This document shows, in pieces, positions 16,110-23,402 of a stretch of 64,000 nt of DNA. Within the stretch, counting starts at the first letter, position 1. Every line of letters starts with the position of its first letter. Position numbers and translations under genes: made by a program. The stretch is from GCA-016700035 sp964646575 (GTDB lineage: Bacteria; Patescibacteriota; Saccharimonadia; CAILAD01; GCA-016700035): assembly GCA_964646575.1 (NCBI GenBank), contig CAZYFT010000003.1, positions 1 through 64,000 on the forward strand, written 5' to 3'. The notes under the pieces are model-generated. The model worked only from the letters and a program-made list of their open reading frames with translations, had not been told where the DNA came from and searched no databases.

Positions 16110-16735
16110 TTCTGACCTCCTAGCCAGGTAGAAATTGCTTCGAGGCCGGGCTTATCAACGAGGATATTGTCGGCATTCATGATATCGAAAGCTGTCAGCT
16201 GACTAACGAGTCGGTATTGTACCTGAGTAAGGTTGGCAACCGAGCGAACTGCCTTTTGATCAACTGCCGCAACTACCACCAAAACACTTCCGGTAAAACC
16301 GAGCTTAGCAATTAATGCTTGCGCATCCTTTGTCTTACCACTAGCAACTTCAAAAGCTTCGATAGTCGATACCTGCTTAGCTTTAGCAGAAAGAGCATGC
16401 GCGATACTGGCTCGAATAGCCTTCTTTGGCATTTCTACTGAGTAATTTTGCTCACCGGTTGGCCCAAAAATAGTACCACCACCACGCCAGAGCGGATTAC
16501 GGATAGAACCGGTACGAGCCCGACCGGTACCTTTTTGTCGCCATGGCTTCTTACCGCCACCACGAACTTCCCCACGAGTTTTCGTCTTAGCCGTTGCCTG
16601 GCGGGCATTAGAAAGCGTACGAAGATAGGCCTGCTTCAAGAGCTCAGGAGTTACTTCACGTTCAAATACGGCTTTATCAAGTGTAACTTCAGTCGATGCT
16701 TTTGAACCAGTCTTAGTGTATGCTGCTACCTTCAT
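16106..16735 (-). CDS. rplD: 50S ribosomal protein L4
   Basis: A 209-residue L4 whose long loop reaches the exit tunnel. The loop signature (TKTRGEVRGGGKKPWRQKG, then GRARTGSIRNPLWRGGG) is clear around residues 50-85. In some bacteria L4 represses its own S10 operon; whether it does so here is unknown. It overlaps rplC and rplW by 4 bp. Confidence 0.96.
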   Translation of the reverse strand: MKVAAYTKTGSKASTEVTLDKAVFEREVTPELLKQAYLRTLSNARQATAKTKTRGEVRGGGKKPWRQKGTGRARTGSIRNPLWRGGGTIFGPTGEQNYSVEMPKKAIRASIAHALSAKAKQVSTIEAFEVASGKTKDAQALIAKLGFTGSVLVVVAAVDQKAVRSVANLTQVQYRLVSQLTAFDIMNADNILVDKPGLEAISTWLGGQK

Positions 16736-17364
16736 GCTTGCGCCCCTCGAATAAGAATGAGGCTCTTATTTGGACCAGGAACAGCACCTTTTACAGCGAT
16801 AAGATTCTGCTCAATATCCACTAAAGCAACCTTGAGGTTCTTAACAGTTACTTGCTCGTGACCCATGTGGCCAGCCATCTTAATGCCCTTCATGACATGT
16901 TGTGGGTAACCAGCACCAATTGATCCTGGCGCGCGGTAATTGCGTGAACCGTGAGTCTTAGGCCCACGATGGAAGTTATGGCGCTTAATAGTTCCAGCGA
17001 AACCCTTACCCTTAGATACGCCAGTTACGGCAACCATTTCTCCAGCTTCAAAAATATCAGCCTGGATTGTGTCACCTACTTTTGGAGCTGCTTCTCCCTC
17101 AACGTCAGTTGTGCGAACTTCTACAAGATGCTTAGATTTCGCGCCACTGGCCTTGAGGTGACCAGCCTTAGATTTTGCATGTCCCTTAAGGATTTGCTTG
17201 TCTTCGCCGAAGCCAATTTGAGCCGCGGTATAGCCATCGTTTTCCATGGTCTTAAGCTGGGTAACTACACAAGGACCAGCCTGAAGTACGGTTACAGGCT
17301 GCAAACGACCTTCGGCATCAAAGATCTGTGTCATTCCAACTTTTTTGGCCAAGATGGCTTTCAT
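16732..17364 (-). CDS. rplC: 50S ribosomal protein L3
   Basis: A 210-residue L3, an assembly initiator whose extension reaches the peptidyl transferase centre. It starts MKAILAKKVGMTQIF and contains the GTIKRHNFHRGPKTHGSRNYR signature in the central loop. It is the first gene of the long ribosomal operon here; rpsJ, which normally precedes it, lies about 750 bp upstream beyond an inserted plus-strand gene. Confidence 0.97.
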   Translation of the reverse strand: MKAILAKKVGMTQIFDAEGRLQPVTVLQAGPCVVTQLKTMENDGYTAAQIGFGEDKQILKGHAKSKAGHLKASGAKSKHLVEVRTTDVEGEAAPKVGDTIQADIFEAGEMVAVTGVSKGKGFAGTIKRHNFHRGPKTHGSRNYRAPGSIGAGYPQHVMKGIKMAGHMGHEQVTVKNLKVALVDIEQNLIAVKGAVPGPNKSLILIRGAQA

Positions 17365-17469
17365 TATCGTGCTAGTTTACTTTCTTCTTAAAACAAAGGC
17401 TGGCAAGCGGATTGGTTTCCAGGTATCTGGACCTAATCACTTCCCAGAAATATTTAGTCAACGAGAGAT

Positions 17470-17499
17470 AGTTTATCAGGTTTGCACCAGATATGTCAA
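17470..17499 (-). promoter_or_regulatory. main promoter of the rplC-to-secY ribosomal operon
   Basis: Minus strand: -35 TTGACA (17494-17499), 18-nt spacer, -10 TAAACT (17470-17475). The predicted leader is about 100 nt and holds a small hairpin with stem GGTCCAG/CTGG..ACC around 17423-17445. No T-run follows the hairpin, so it is not a terminator. It could be a target for ribosomal-protein autoregulation, but this is unproven. Confidence 0.75.
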
Positions 17500-17538
17500 G
17501 AAGAAACTATAATTATTTCGTGGATAAGCCCAAAGCCA

Positions 17539-17568
17539 TTGACAATATTGTTTTTTTATTGCTATATT
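17539..17568 (+). promoter_or_regulatory. promoter of the 17.6 kb accessory gene
   Basis: Plus strand: -35 TTGACA (17539-17544), 18-nt spacer, -10 TATATT (17563-17568). It is divergent from the rplC promoter, with the two -35 boxes about 40 bp apart. Confidence 0.7.
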
Positions 17569-17608
17569 TTATATCACATCTGTACCTACTACCCGAGGAA
17601 CACCTACC

Positions 17609-18019
17609 ATGCCCGAAGAAACTCTTCCCGTCGACTTCGGCTTCGGCATCAACGTCGATCGTGTAAACGGCTACCCCGTACGGGTCCGTTACTTCGTACG
17701 CAAGCCCCACGACACGGGCGCGCTCTCCAAGACAGTGGACCTGCAACAGCGAAGTTCTCGTCTGCGCAGCATGGTGGATGAGAGCATCAAGCAGCGATAC
17801 GGCACCGACACCCAGCCACTTCGAATTTCTGTGCAGAACCGGCGTGGGCTGGAGATGACGATCGAGCAGGACATCCCTCGCTACTTCTCCATCATCATGC
17901 TGACCGACGAGGATGACAGCAGAATCATCGAGGCCATCAAGGTCTTGATGGAAGCCATCACACCCAACTTGGATGCGGCCGAGATGCTCGAGCTCACACA
18001 AACCACACCGCTTTCGTAG
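17609..18019 (+). CDS. Uncharacterised 136-residue protein inserted between rpsJ and rplC
   Basis: I do not recognise this soluble protein. It has no signal peptide, membrane segment or cysteine pair. The N-terminal half is beta-rich (VDFGFGINVDRVNGYPVRV), the C-terminal half has a helix (SRIIEAIKVLMEAI). The codons are mostly C- or G-ending (GTC, TTC, GGC, ATC), unlike the ribosomal genes on both sides. It has its own promoter, a GAGGAA Shine-Dalgarno and a strong terminator. An antisense open frame of 162 codons covers the same place but has no ribosome site and is a shadow. Expression looks likely; function is unknown. Confidence 0.75.
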   Translation: MPEETLPVDFGFGINVDRVNGYPVRVRYFVRKPHDTGALSKTVDLQQRSSRLRSMVDESIKQRYGTDTQPLRISVQNRRGLEMTIEQDIPRYFSIIMLTDEDDSRIIEAIKVLMEAITPNLDAAEMLELTQTTPLS

Positions 18020-18025
18020 CGGCTC

Positions 18026-18056
18026 CCCCGGACCACACTTAGTCCGGGGTATTTTA
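18026..18056 (+). terminator. intrinsic terminator of the 17.6 kb gene
   Basis: A perfect 8-bp stem CCCCGGAC/GTCCGGGG (18026-18033 with 18042-18049), followed by a T-rich run. It starts 7 bp after the stop codon. Confidence 0.85.
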
Positions 18057-18061
18057 TTACT

Positions 18062-18090
18062 AAAAAATCCCCGACAAACGGGGATTTTTT
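18062..18090 (-). terminator. intrinsic terminator after rpsJ (bidirectional)
   Basis: The stem AAAAAATCCCCG/CGGGGATTTTTT, with a 5-base loop, gives a T-run on both strands. It ends the tuf-rpsJ unit and backs up the terminator of the convergent gene. Confidence 0.88.
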
Positions 18091-18110
18091 AGATGAACTA
18101 CTAGGAGTAG

Positions 18111-18428
18111 TTACATTTTAATTTCGATATCGACACCAGCTGGTAAAGATAGATTCATGAGCGAATCAATGGTCTTAGGAGTTGGCTCGGTAATATCGAT
18201 AAGCCGCTTGTGCGTTCGCATCTCAAAAGCCTCGTGGCTGTCCTTAAAGATGTGAGGACTGCGGATGACAGTAGTGGTGTGTCGATCGGTTGGCAATGGA
18301 ACCGGGCCAGCTACCTGGGCACCAGTGCGGATTGCTGTGTCGATAATCTGCTTAGTCGACTGATCAATCACCTTATTGTCATAAGCCTTGAGTCGGATGC
18401 GGATGCGTTGAGCGGTTTTTTCTACCAT
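18111..18428 (-). CDS. rpsJ: 30S ribosomal protein S10 (NusE)
   Basis: A 105-residue S10 of the 30S head, also the NusE partner of NusB in antitermination. It shows RIRIRLKAYDNKVIDQSTKQ, the GPVPLPTDRHTTTVIRSPH block with the conserved loop, and RLIDITEPTPKTIDSLM. Length is normal. It is 9 nt from the tuf stop and is followed by a terminator, so it is cut off from rplC. Confidence 0.97.
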   Translation of the reverse strand: MVEKTAQRIRIRLKAYDNKVIDQSTKQIIDTAIRTGAQVAGPVPLPTDRHTTTVIRSPHIFKDSHEAFEMRTHKRLIDITEPTPKTIDSLMNLSLPAGVDIEIKM

Positions 18429-18437
18429 AGTAGTGCT

Positions 18438-19622
18438 TTACTTGGTGATCTTCGTTACAACACCAGCGCCAACGGTACGTCCACCTTCGCGAATCGCAAA
18501 GCGGAGACCTTCATCCATAGCAATAGGAGCAAGAAGTTTAACCGAACAGTTGATGTTATCACCAGGCATTACCATCTTGGTTCCTTCTGGAAGCTTCACT
18601 TCACCAGTAACATCGGTGGTACGGAAGTAGAACTGAGGCTTGTAGCCGTCTACGAAAGGAGTGTGGCGTCCACCTTCATCCTTAGTGAGTACGTATACTT
18701 CAGCTTCAAACTCGGTGTGAGGAGTGATTGAACCCGGCTTAGCGATAACCTGACCGCGCTCAATCTGAGTGCGCTCAATACCACGAAGCAAGAGACCAAC
18801 GTTATCGCCTGCCTGACCTTCGTTCAGCATCTTGCGGAACATTTCTACGCCAGTCACAACAGTCTTTTGATTGTCCTTAATACCAACAATTTCAACTTCT
18901 TCGTTAACGTTTACCTTACCCTGCTCAATACGGCCGGTAGCAACAGTACCACGACCCTTAATCGAGAATACGTCTTCGATTGGCATAAGAAATGGCTTAT
19001 CAAGTTCACGCTCTGGCTGTGGGAGGTACTCATCCATAGCCTTTACGAGCTCCATGATTGAGTCTTCGGCAGCAGCATCGCCTTCGAGAGCCTTAAGAGC
19101 TGAACCCTTAACGATTGGGCAGTCAGCGTCGAATTCGTTCTTTTCGAGGAGTTCGCGGATTTCAACCTCTACGAGCTCAGCGAGTTCTGGGTCGGCCTGA
19201 TCCATTTTGTTCATGTATACGAGAATCTTTGGAACACCAACCTGACGAGCCAAGAGAACGTGCTCGCGGGTCTGAGGCATAGGGCCGTCAGCAGCAGAAA
19301 CCACCAAAATAGCTCCATCAACCTGAGCAGCACCGGTGATCATGTTTTTAACATAGTCAGCGTGACCAGGCATATCTACGTGTGCGTAGTGACGGCTCTC
19401 TGATTCGTACTCCTGGTGAGAGGTAGCAATGGTAATACCACGCTCGCGCTCTTCTGGAGCCTTATCGATTTCATCATAAGCAACTGATTTGTTTACGTCT
19501 GATGGTAGTTTCTTTGCAAGTACAGCAGTAATTGCTGCTGTAAGGGTGGTCTTACCATGGTCAACGTGACCCATAGTACCAACGTTAATGTGCGGTTTGT
19601 CGCGCTTAAATTCTGCAGCCAC
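18438..19622 (-). CDS. tuf: Elongation factor Tu
   Basis: A 394-residue EF-Tu, the GTPase that brings aminoacyl-tRNA to the ribosome. G1 GHVDHGKT (18-25), G3 DMPGHADYVKNM, G4 NKMD and G5 SAL are present, followed by two beta-barrel domains. I start at the GTG at 19622, which gives VAAEFKRDKPHINVG and has an AAGGAGAA Shine-Dalgarno; an upstream TTG in frame is unlikely. G3 reads DMPGH rather than the usual DCPGH. It is cotranscribed with rpsJ. Confidence 0.97.
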   Translation of the reverse strand: MAAEFKRDKPHINVGTMGHVDHGKTTLTAAITAVLAKKLPSDVNKSVAYDEIDKAPEERERGITIATSHQEYESESRHYAHVDMPGHADYVKNMITGAAQVDGAILVVSAADGPMPQTREHVLLARQVGVPKILVYMNKMDQADPELAELVEVEIRELLEKNEFDADCPIVKGSALKALEGDAAAEDSIMELVKAMDEYLPQPERELDKPFLMPIEDVFSIKGRGTVATGRIEQGKVNVNEEVEIVGIKDNQKTVVTGVEMFRKMLNEGQAGDNVGLLLRGIERTQIERGQVIAKPGSITPHTEFEAEVYVLTKDEGGRHTPFVDGYKPQFYFRTTDVTGEVKLPEGTKMVMPGDNINCSVKLLAPIAMDEGLRFAIREGGRTVGAGVVTKITK

Positions 19623-19710
19623 GAACTTCTCCTTTGTATACAATTAGTGATTAATGATTAATTTTGTGACTAAGACAAGAAAAATTGCCTGTTTGTCACA
19701 GGACTGAATC

Positions 19711-19739
19711 ATTGTAAGGGTTTTTCTTAGATTTGTAAA
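19711..19739 (-). promoter_or_regulatory. promoter of tuf-rpsJ
   Basis: Minus strand: -35 TTTACA (19734-19739), 17-nt spacer, -10 TACAAT (19711-19716). It leaves a leader of about 80 nt, AT-rich and without an obvious terminator-like hairpin. Confidence 0.75.
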
Positions 19740-19741
19740 GA

Positions 19742-19770
19742 GAAAACGTCTCGAGGAGTCCTCGAGACGT
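19742..19770 (-). terminator. intrinsic terminator of the 19.8 kb gene
   Basis: A 10-bp perfect stem ACGTCTCGAG/CTCGAGACGT with a 5-base loop (19746-19770) and TTTTC on the minus strand. It lies between the upstream gene and the tuf promoter. Confidence 0.8.
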
Positions 19771-19779
19771 ACTATTACT

Positions 19780-20283
19780 TCACTCGCCATTTTCGAACTC
19801 ATCGAAAATGGCCACTTCTTCGACATGACCATGGCTATTCAGAATCCATGCATCCTCTATACGGGCCTGTCCGTAACACGCCACCCAGATGCGAACCCCA
19901 TAAAAAGCCAGGCAACGCGAGATAAGCATGGCCGACCCCAAAGCGATTAACGCAACCATCATGAATTCGCGATAGGAATACTCATCGACATATTCGAGTT
20001 GCACAATGAACATGCCAAGCACAACTATGCATGCCATCACGCCAGAGACTGGGATCAGAATCACTTCATCAAATTCCTTCTGAAAACCGGAGAAATCACC
20101 ATCGATAAAGCGCTGCCACTTCCACTTCTCAAGACGAGGGCCAAGCGCTCGCTCACGTCGTCGCGTGGCTCTTACCTGATCGCGAAACTTTCGATCGAAC
20201 TCACGCTGCTCCGGATCAGTATGCGCTCGACTCGGATGGATACTGAAGAGGCCTATCATCTCAAAATTTTCCCAAGGAAACAC
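19780..20283 (-). CDS. Uncharacterised small two-TM protein between fusA and tuf
   Basis: A 167-residue protein of unknown function. The first 70 residues are charged and soluble, with an arginine-rich patch (RDQVRATRRRERALG). Two hydrophobic segments follow at about residues 75-98 and 105-125. An acidic C-terminus ends the protein. The start is GTG at 20283 with an excellent AGGAGGAG Shine-Dalgarno. It has its own promoter and terminator, and sits where fusA and tuf are usually adjacent. Confidence 0.7.
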   Translation of the reverse strand: MFPWENFEMIGLFSIHPSRAHTDPEQREFDRKFRDQVRATRRRERALGPRLEKWKWQRFIDGDFSGFQKEFDEVILIPVSGVMACIVVLGMFIVQLEYVDEYSYREFMMVALIALGSAMLISRCLAFYGVRIWVACYGQARIEDAWILNSHGHVEEVAIFDEFENGE

Positions 20284-20312
20284 TGCTCCTCCTAAGGTGC
20301 AAGATGGACAAG

Positions 20313-20342
20313 ACTATACGCCAAAAGCGCCCCTGTTTTCAA
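20313..20342 (-). promoter_or_regulatory. promoter of the 19.8 kb gene, embedded in the fusA terminator
   Basis: Minus strand: -35 TTGAAA (20337-20342), 18-nt spacer, -10 TATAGT (20313-20318). The -35 box forms the loop of the fusA terminator hairpin, a compact end-of-one, start-of-next arrangement. Confidence 0.7.
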
Positions 20343-20350
20343 GGGCGCTT
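20323..20350 (-). terminator. intrinsic terminator of fusA
   Basis: The stem AAGCGCCC/GGGGCGCTT with loop TTGAAAACA, followed by TT on the minus strand. It lies 24 bp after the fusA stop. Confidence 0.75.
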
Positions 20351-20374
20351 GTATTTGACGAGAAAGCTTAGTGG

Positions 20375-22480
20375 CTATTCGGACTTTGCGGCGGCACTTT
20401 TACCGATAAGTTCTTCGGCAATATTGCGTGGAACTTCAGCGTAGTGGTCAAATTCCATCGAATAGCTGGCTCGACCCTGAGTCATAGAACGAACAGTCGT
20501 GGCATACCCAAACATTTCGGAAAGCGGAACAAAGCCGTCGATAATTTTTGCACCCAAACGATCTTCCATCTTTTCGATGCGTCCGCGCTTGGAGTTCATG
20601 TCACCAACCACATCACCCATAAACTCTTCTGGAGTTGTGACTTCAACCTTCATGACTGGCTCGAGAATAACCGGATCAGCCTTACGCACACCTTCTTGCA
20701 GTGCCATCGAACCAGCAATCTTGAAGGCCATTTCTGACGAGTCAACTTCGTGGTATGAGCCGTCATACAACTTAGCTTTTACGTCTACCACTGGGTAACC
20801 AGCAAGCACGCCATTACCCATAGCCTCTTTAATGCCTTCTTCAACAGGCTTGATGTACTCACGTGGTACCACACCACCAACGATGGCATTCTCAAATTCA
20901 AAGGTTGGCTTATCACCTTCAATATCTTCAGCATGTACGAGCGGACTAACTTCAATCCACACATGCCCGTACTGACCACGTCCACCGGACTGACGCACAA
21001 ACTTTCCTTCTACCTGTACGGTTTTGCGGATGGTTTCACGATAGGCAACTTGTGGACGCCCAACATTGGCTTCTACCTTAAACTCTCGCTTCATACGGTC
21101 TACAAGAACTTCGAGGTGAAGCTCACCCATTCCAGAGATGAGAGTCTGTCCAGCTTCATTATCCGAGCTCACGCGGAAAGTCGGATCTTCTTCCGCCAGA
21201 CGCGAGAGCGCCAATGACATCTTTTCTTGGTCGGCCTTAGTCTTTGGCTCTACAGCAATCTGAATAACTGGCTCAGGAAATGTGATCTGTTCGAGGATTA
21301 CCGCGTGTCCAACCTCGCACAAAGTGTGACCGGTCATGGTGTTCTTAAGACCAACTGCTGCGGCAATCTCACCGGCATACACTTCCTGCACTTCTTCACG
21401 CTGGTTAGCGTGCATACGCAAGATACGGCCAATACGTTCTTTTTCACCCGTTGAGCTATTGAGAACATACGAACCACTCTTGAGCGTTCCGGCATAAATG
21501 CGGAAGAAGCAAAGCTTACCAACAAATGGGTCTGTCGCGATCTTAAAAGCCAAACCAACGAACGGTACATCATCTGCGACTTTTAGCACTTCCTGTTCGC
21601 CAGTCTTGACGTTGTCGGCTAGTGGAGCGGCAATATCAAGTGGAGTTGGTAAGTAGTCTACAACAATATCCAAAAGCTTCTCGACGATTACGCCGCGGCC
21701 ATCACCACCAGATACGATGAAGAATTCACCCGAGAGTACGCTCTTACGAATGCAAGACTTAATCTCATCTTCGCTGAGCTCAGTGCCTTCGAGGTATTTT
21801 TCCATAATCGCATCATCAGCTTCCACGGCAGCTTCAATGAGGTGTTGACGATAGCGCTCGGCTTTTTCCTTCATGTCTTCAGGAATTTCACTCTCAACGA
21901 GCTCTTTGTCCTTATATTCGGTGTAGGTGTAAGCCTTCATCGCAATTAAATCAACAATGCCGTTGATAGACTGCTCTTCACCAATTGGCAAATGGATTGG
22001 ATAGGCTCGCTTGGTTAGACGAGCATGGATTGATTCAAGGCTCTTGTAAAAATCCCCACCTGTCTGATTGATCTTGTTGATGAAGCAGATGCGAGGCACA
22101 CCGTACTTGTTAGCCTGGCGCCATACAGTTTCAGACTGTGGCTCTACACCCATTTTACCGTCAAACACCGTCACCGCACCATCGAGCACGCGCAAAGAAC
22201 GCTCAACCTCTACAGTAAAGTCGATGTGGCCAGGGGTATCAATAATATTAATGCGCTTACCGTTCCAGAAACAGGTCGTCGCAGCCGAAGTAATAGTAAT
22301 TCCACGCTCGCGCTCCTGCTCCATCCAGTCCATGGTGGCTTCACCTTCGTGCACTTCACCAATCTTGTGAGTCTTACCTGTGCGGTAAAGCACACCTTCA
22401 GTAACGGTCGTTTTACCAGCATCGATGTGGGCAATAATACCAATGTTACGTGTGTTTTCGAGAGAATATTCGCGAGCCAT
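20375..22480 (-). CDS. fusA: Elongation factor G
   Basis: A 701-residue EF-G, the GTPase that drives translocation and works with RRF in recycling. G1 AHIDAGKT lies at 17-24, followed by ERERGITITSAATT (G2), DTPGHIDF (G3) and NKIN (G4, with N in place of the usual D). Domains II-V follow at the usual spacing, including the domain IV loop GGVVPREYIKPVEEG. Length is normal. In many bacteria it lies in rpsL-rpsG-fusA-tuf; here it stands alone with its own promoter. Confidence 0.97.
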   Translation of the reverse strand: MAREYSLENTRNIGIIAHIDAGKTTVTEGVLYRTGKTHKIGEVHEGEATMDWMEQERERGITITSAATTCFWNGKRINIIDTPGHIDFTVEVERSLRVLDGAVTVFDGKMGVEPQSETVWRQANKYGVPRICFINKINQTGGDFYKSLESIHARLTKRAYPIHLPIGEEQSINGIVDLIAMKAYTYTEYKDKELVESEIPEDMKEKAERYRQHLIEAAVEADDAIMEKYLEGTELSEDEIKSCIRKSVLSGEFFIVSGGDGRGVIVEKLLDIVVDYLPTPLDIAAPLADNVKTGEQEVLKVADDVPFVGLAFKIATDPFVGKLCFFRIYAGTLKSGSYVLNSSTGEKERIGRILRMHANQREEVQEVYAGEIAAAVGLKNTMTGHTLCEVGHAVILEQITFPEPVIQIAVEPKTKADQEKMSLALSRLAEEDPTFRVSSDNEAGQTLISGMGELHLEVLVDRMKREFKVEANVGRPQVAYRETIRKTVQVEGKFVRQSGGRGQYGHVWIEVSPLVHAEDIEGDKPTFEFENAIVGGVVPREYIKPVEEGIKEAMGNGVLAGYPVVDVKAKLYDGSYHEVDSSEMAFKIAGSMALQEGVRKADPVILEPVMKVEVTTPEEFMGDVVGDMNSKRGRIEKMEDRLGAKIIDGFVPLSEMFGYATTVRSMTQGRASYSMEFDHYAEVPRNIAEELIGKSAAAKSE

Positions 22481-22554
22481 AAAAATCCTTATTTATCTAT
22501 ATTAGTGATGAATAGCGCAAACCAAAAAAATAGCGCGTGGCGCGTATCAGATAC

Positions 22555-22583
22555 ATACTAGCATATAACCAACGCTCCGACAA
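22555..22583 (-). promoter_or_regulatory. promoter of fusA
   Basis: Minus strand: -35 TTGTCG (22578-22583), 17-nt spacer, -10 TAGTAT (22555-22560). It gives a leader of about 68 nt. It is divergent from the promoter at 22595, with the two -35 boxes 11 bp apart. Confidence 0.6.
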
Positions 22584-22594
22584 CCCATAAGTAT

Positions 22595-22623
22595 TTGACA
22601 GACATGTGTTTTCCTCGTATAGT
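22595..22623 (+). promoter_or_regulatory. promoter of the 22.7 kb accessory gene
   Basis: Plus strand: -35 TTGACA (22595-22600), 17-nt spacer, -10 TATAGT (22618-22623), close to perfect consensus. Confidence 0.8.
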
Positions 22624-22666
22624 TAGCCGTTGAAATCGCACCTTCATTTCTGGAGAGGAATTCCCC

Positions 22667-23368
22667 ATGACTTCAGCAGTCCGCAAGTCGGCACCAATCA
22701 AGCGAGTCAACCCCAAGATCGATTTCGAGACAAGCTCGCGCCCTTCATCAGGCGCAATGAACCTACTGGGCTGGATCGCTGACAACCCACTGGTTACCCG
22801 TGTTTCTGTCGAAGCCGGGAAGCGTACCGCTCGAGCTGCCGGCCCGGCCAGACTTCGCATCATTGGTTGCACAGCGGATGCAGTGAAGATCACTATCTGC
22901 TGTGATGGCCTGCAGCATGCTGCCTGGATGATGTATCAACGAGGAGAAACACGATCAGTTCTCGAGTATCTACGCAAAACGTCGGCCCTGGAGTACGATC
23001 GTACTGCTCGACAGGATTTCTGCGCCTTCTGTGACAGCCTGCTGCCAGCCAATCACGGCGGAAACCGTAACCACCCCTGGCGTATCAGTAACTGCCATCG
23101 AATCTTCATCAAGCCCGATGAGCCGATGTGCGACAGCTGTCTTGATCGAGAACAAAAGTACGCCGCAGAAGAGGATGGCCTCACAGCCGCAAATGATGAT
23201 TTTTCACCAGAGACAGCCTACCCCGGGCGGACTCAATCAGCTACCAATGCTCCACGTATGACTTCCGAAGAATTCCTGGAGGAGCTTCGTTCTGAAGTTG
23301 TGGCTGCTGCAGATCGCGAGGCCGCAAAGAAGCGCAAGGCCTGGTGGCGCCGACTTCGAAACAGGTAA
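22667..23368 (+). CDS. Uncharacterised zinc-ribbon-type protein
   Basis: A 233-residue protein I cannot name. Two CxxC pairs, C119/C122 and C155/C158, separated by 32 residues rich in H, N and P, look like a zinc ribbon. The stretch GCTADAVKITICCDGLQHAAW may be a small folded domain. The C-terminus is helical and ends in a basic cluster (KKRKAWWRRLRNR). The codons are mostly C/G-ending, unlike fusA next door. A GGAGAGGA Shine-Dalgarno, near-consensus promoter and terminator surround it. Nucleic-acid binding is a reasonable guess from the zinc ribbon and basic tail, nothing more. Confidence 0.75.
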   Translation: MTSAVRKSAPIKRVNPKIDFETSSRPSSGAMNLLGWIADNPLVTRVSVEAGKRTARAAGPARLRIIGCTADAVKITICCDGLQHAAWMMYQRGETRSVLEYLRKTSALEYDRTARQDFCAFCDSLLPANHGGNRNHPWRISNCHRIFIKPDEPMCDSCLDREQKYAAEEDGLTAANDDFSPETAYPGRTQSATNAPRMTSEEFLEELRSEVVAAADREAAKKRKAWWRRLRNR

Positions 23369-23374
23369 TCCCCA

Positions 23375-23402
23375 CCCCGACACACTGTCGGGGTTATTTT
23401 TT
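23375..23402 (+). terminator. intrinsic terminator of the 22.7 kb gene
   Basis: An 8-bp stem CCCCGACA/TGTCGGGG (23375-23382 with 23386-23393) followed by TTATTTTTT. The T-run overlaps the stop codon of the convergent ABC-F gene. Confidence 0.85.

Noticed and set aside
17513..18001. Antisense open frame of 162 codons over the 17.6 kb gene
   Set aside because: No Shine-Dalgarno, no family motif; the plus-strand frame has promoter, ribosome site and terminator. Long antisense frames are expected with C/G-ending codons.
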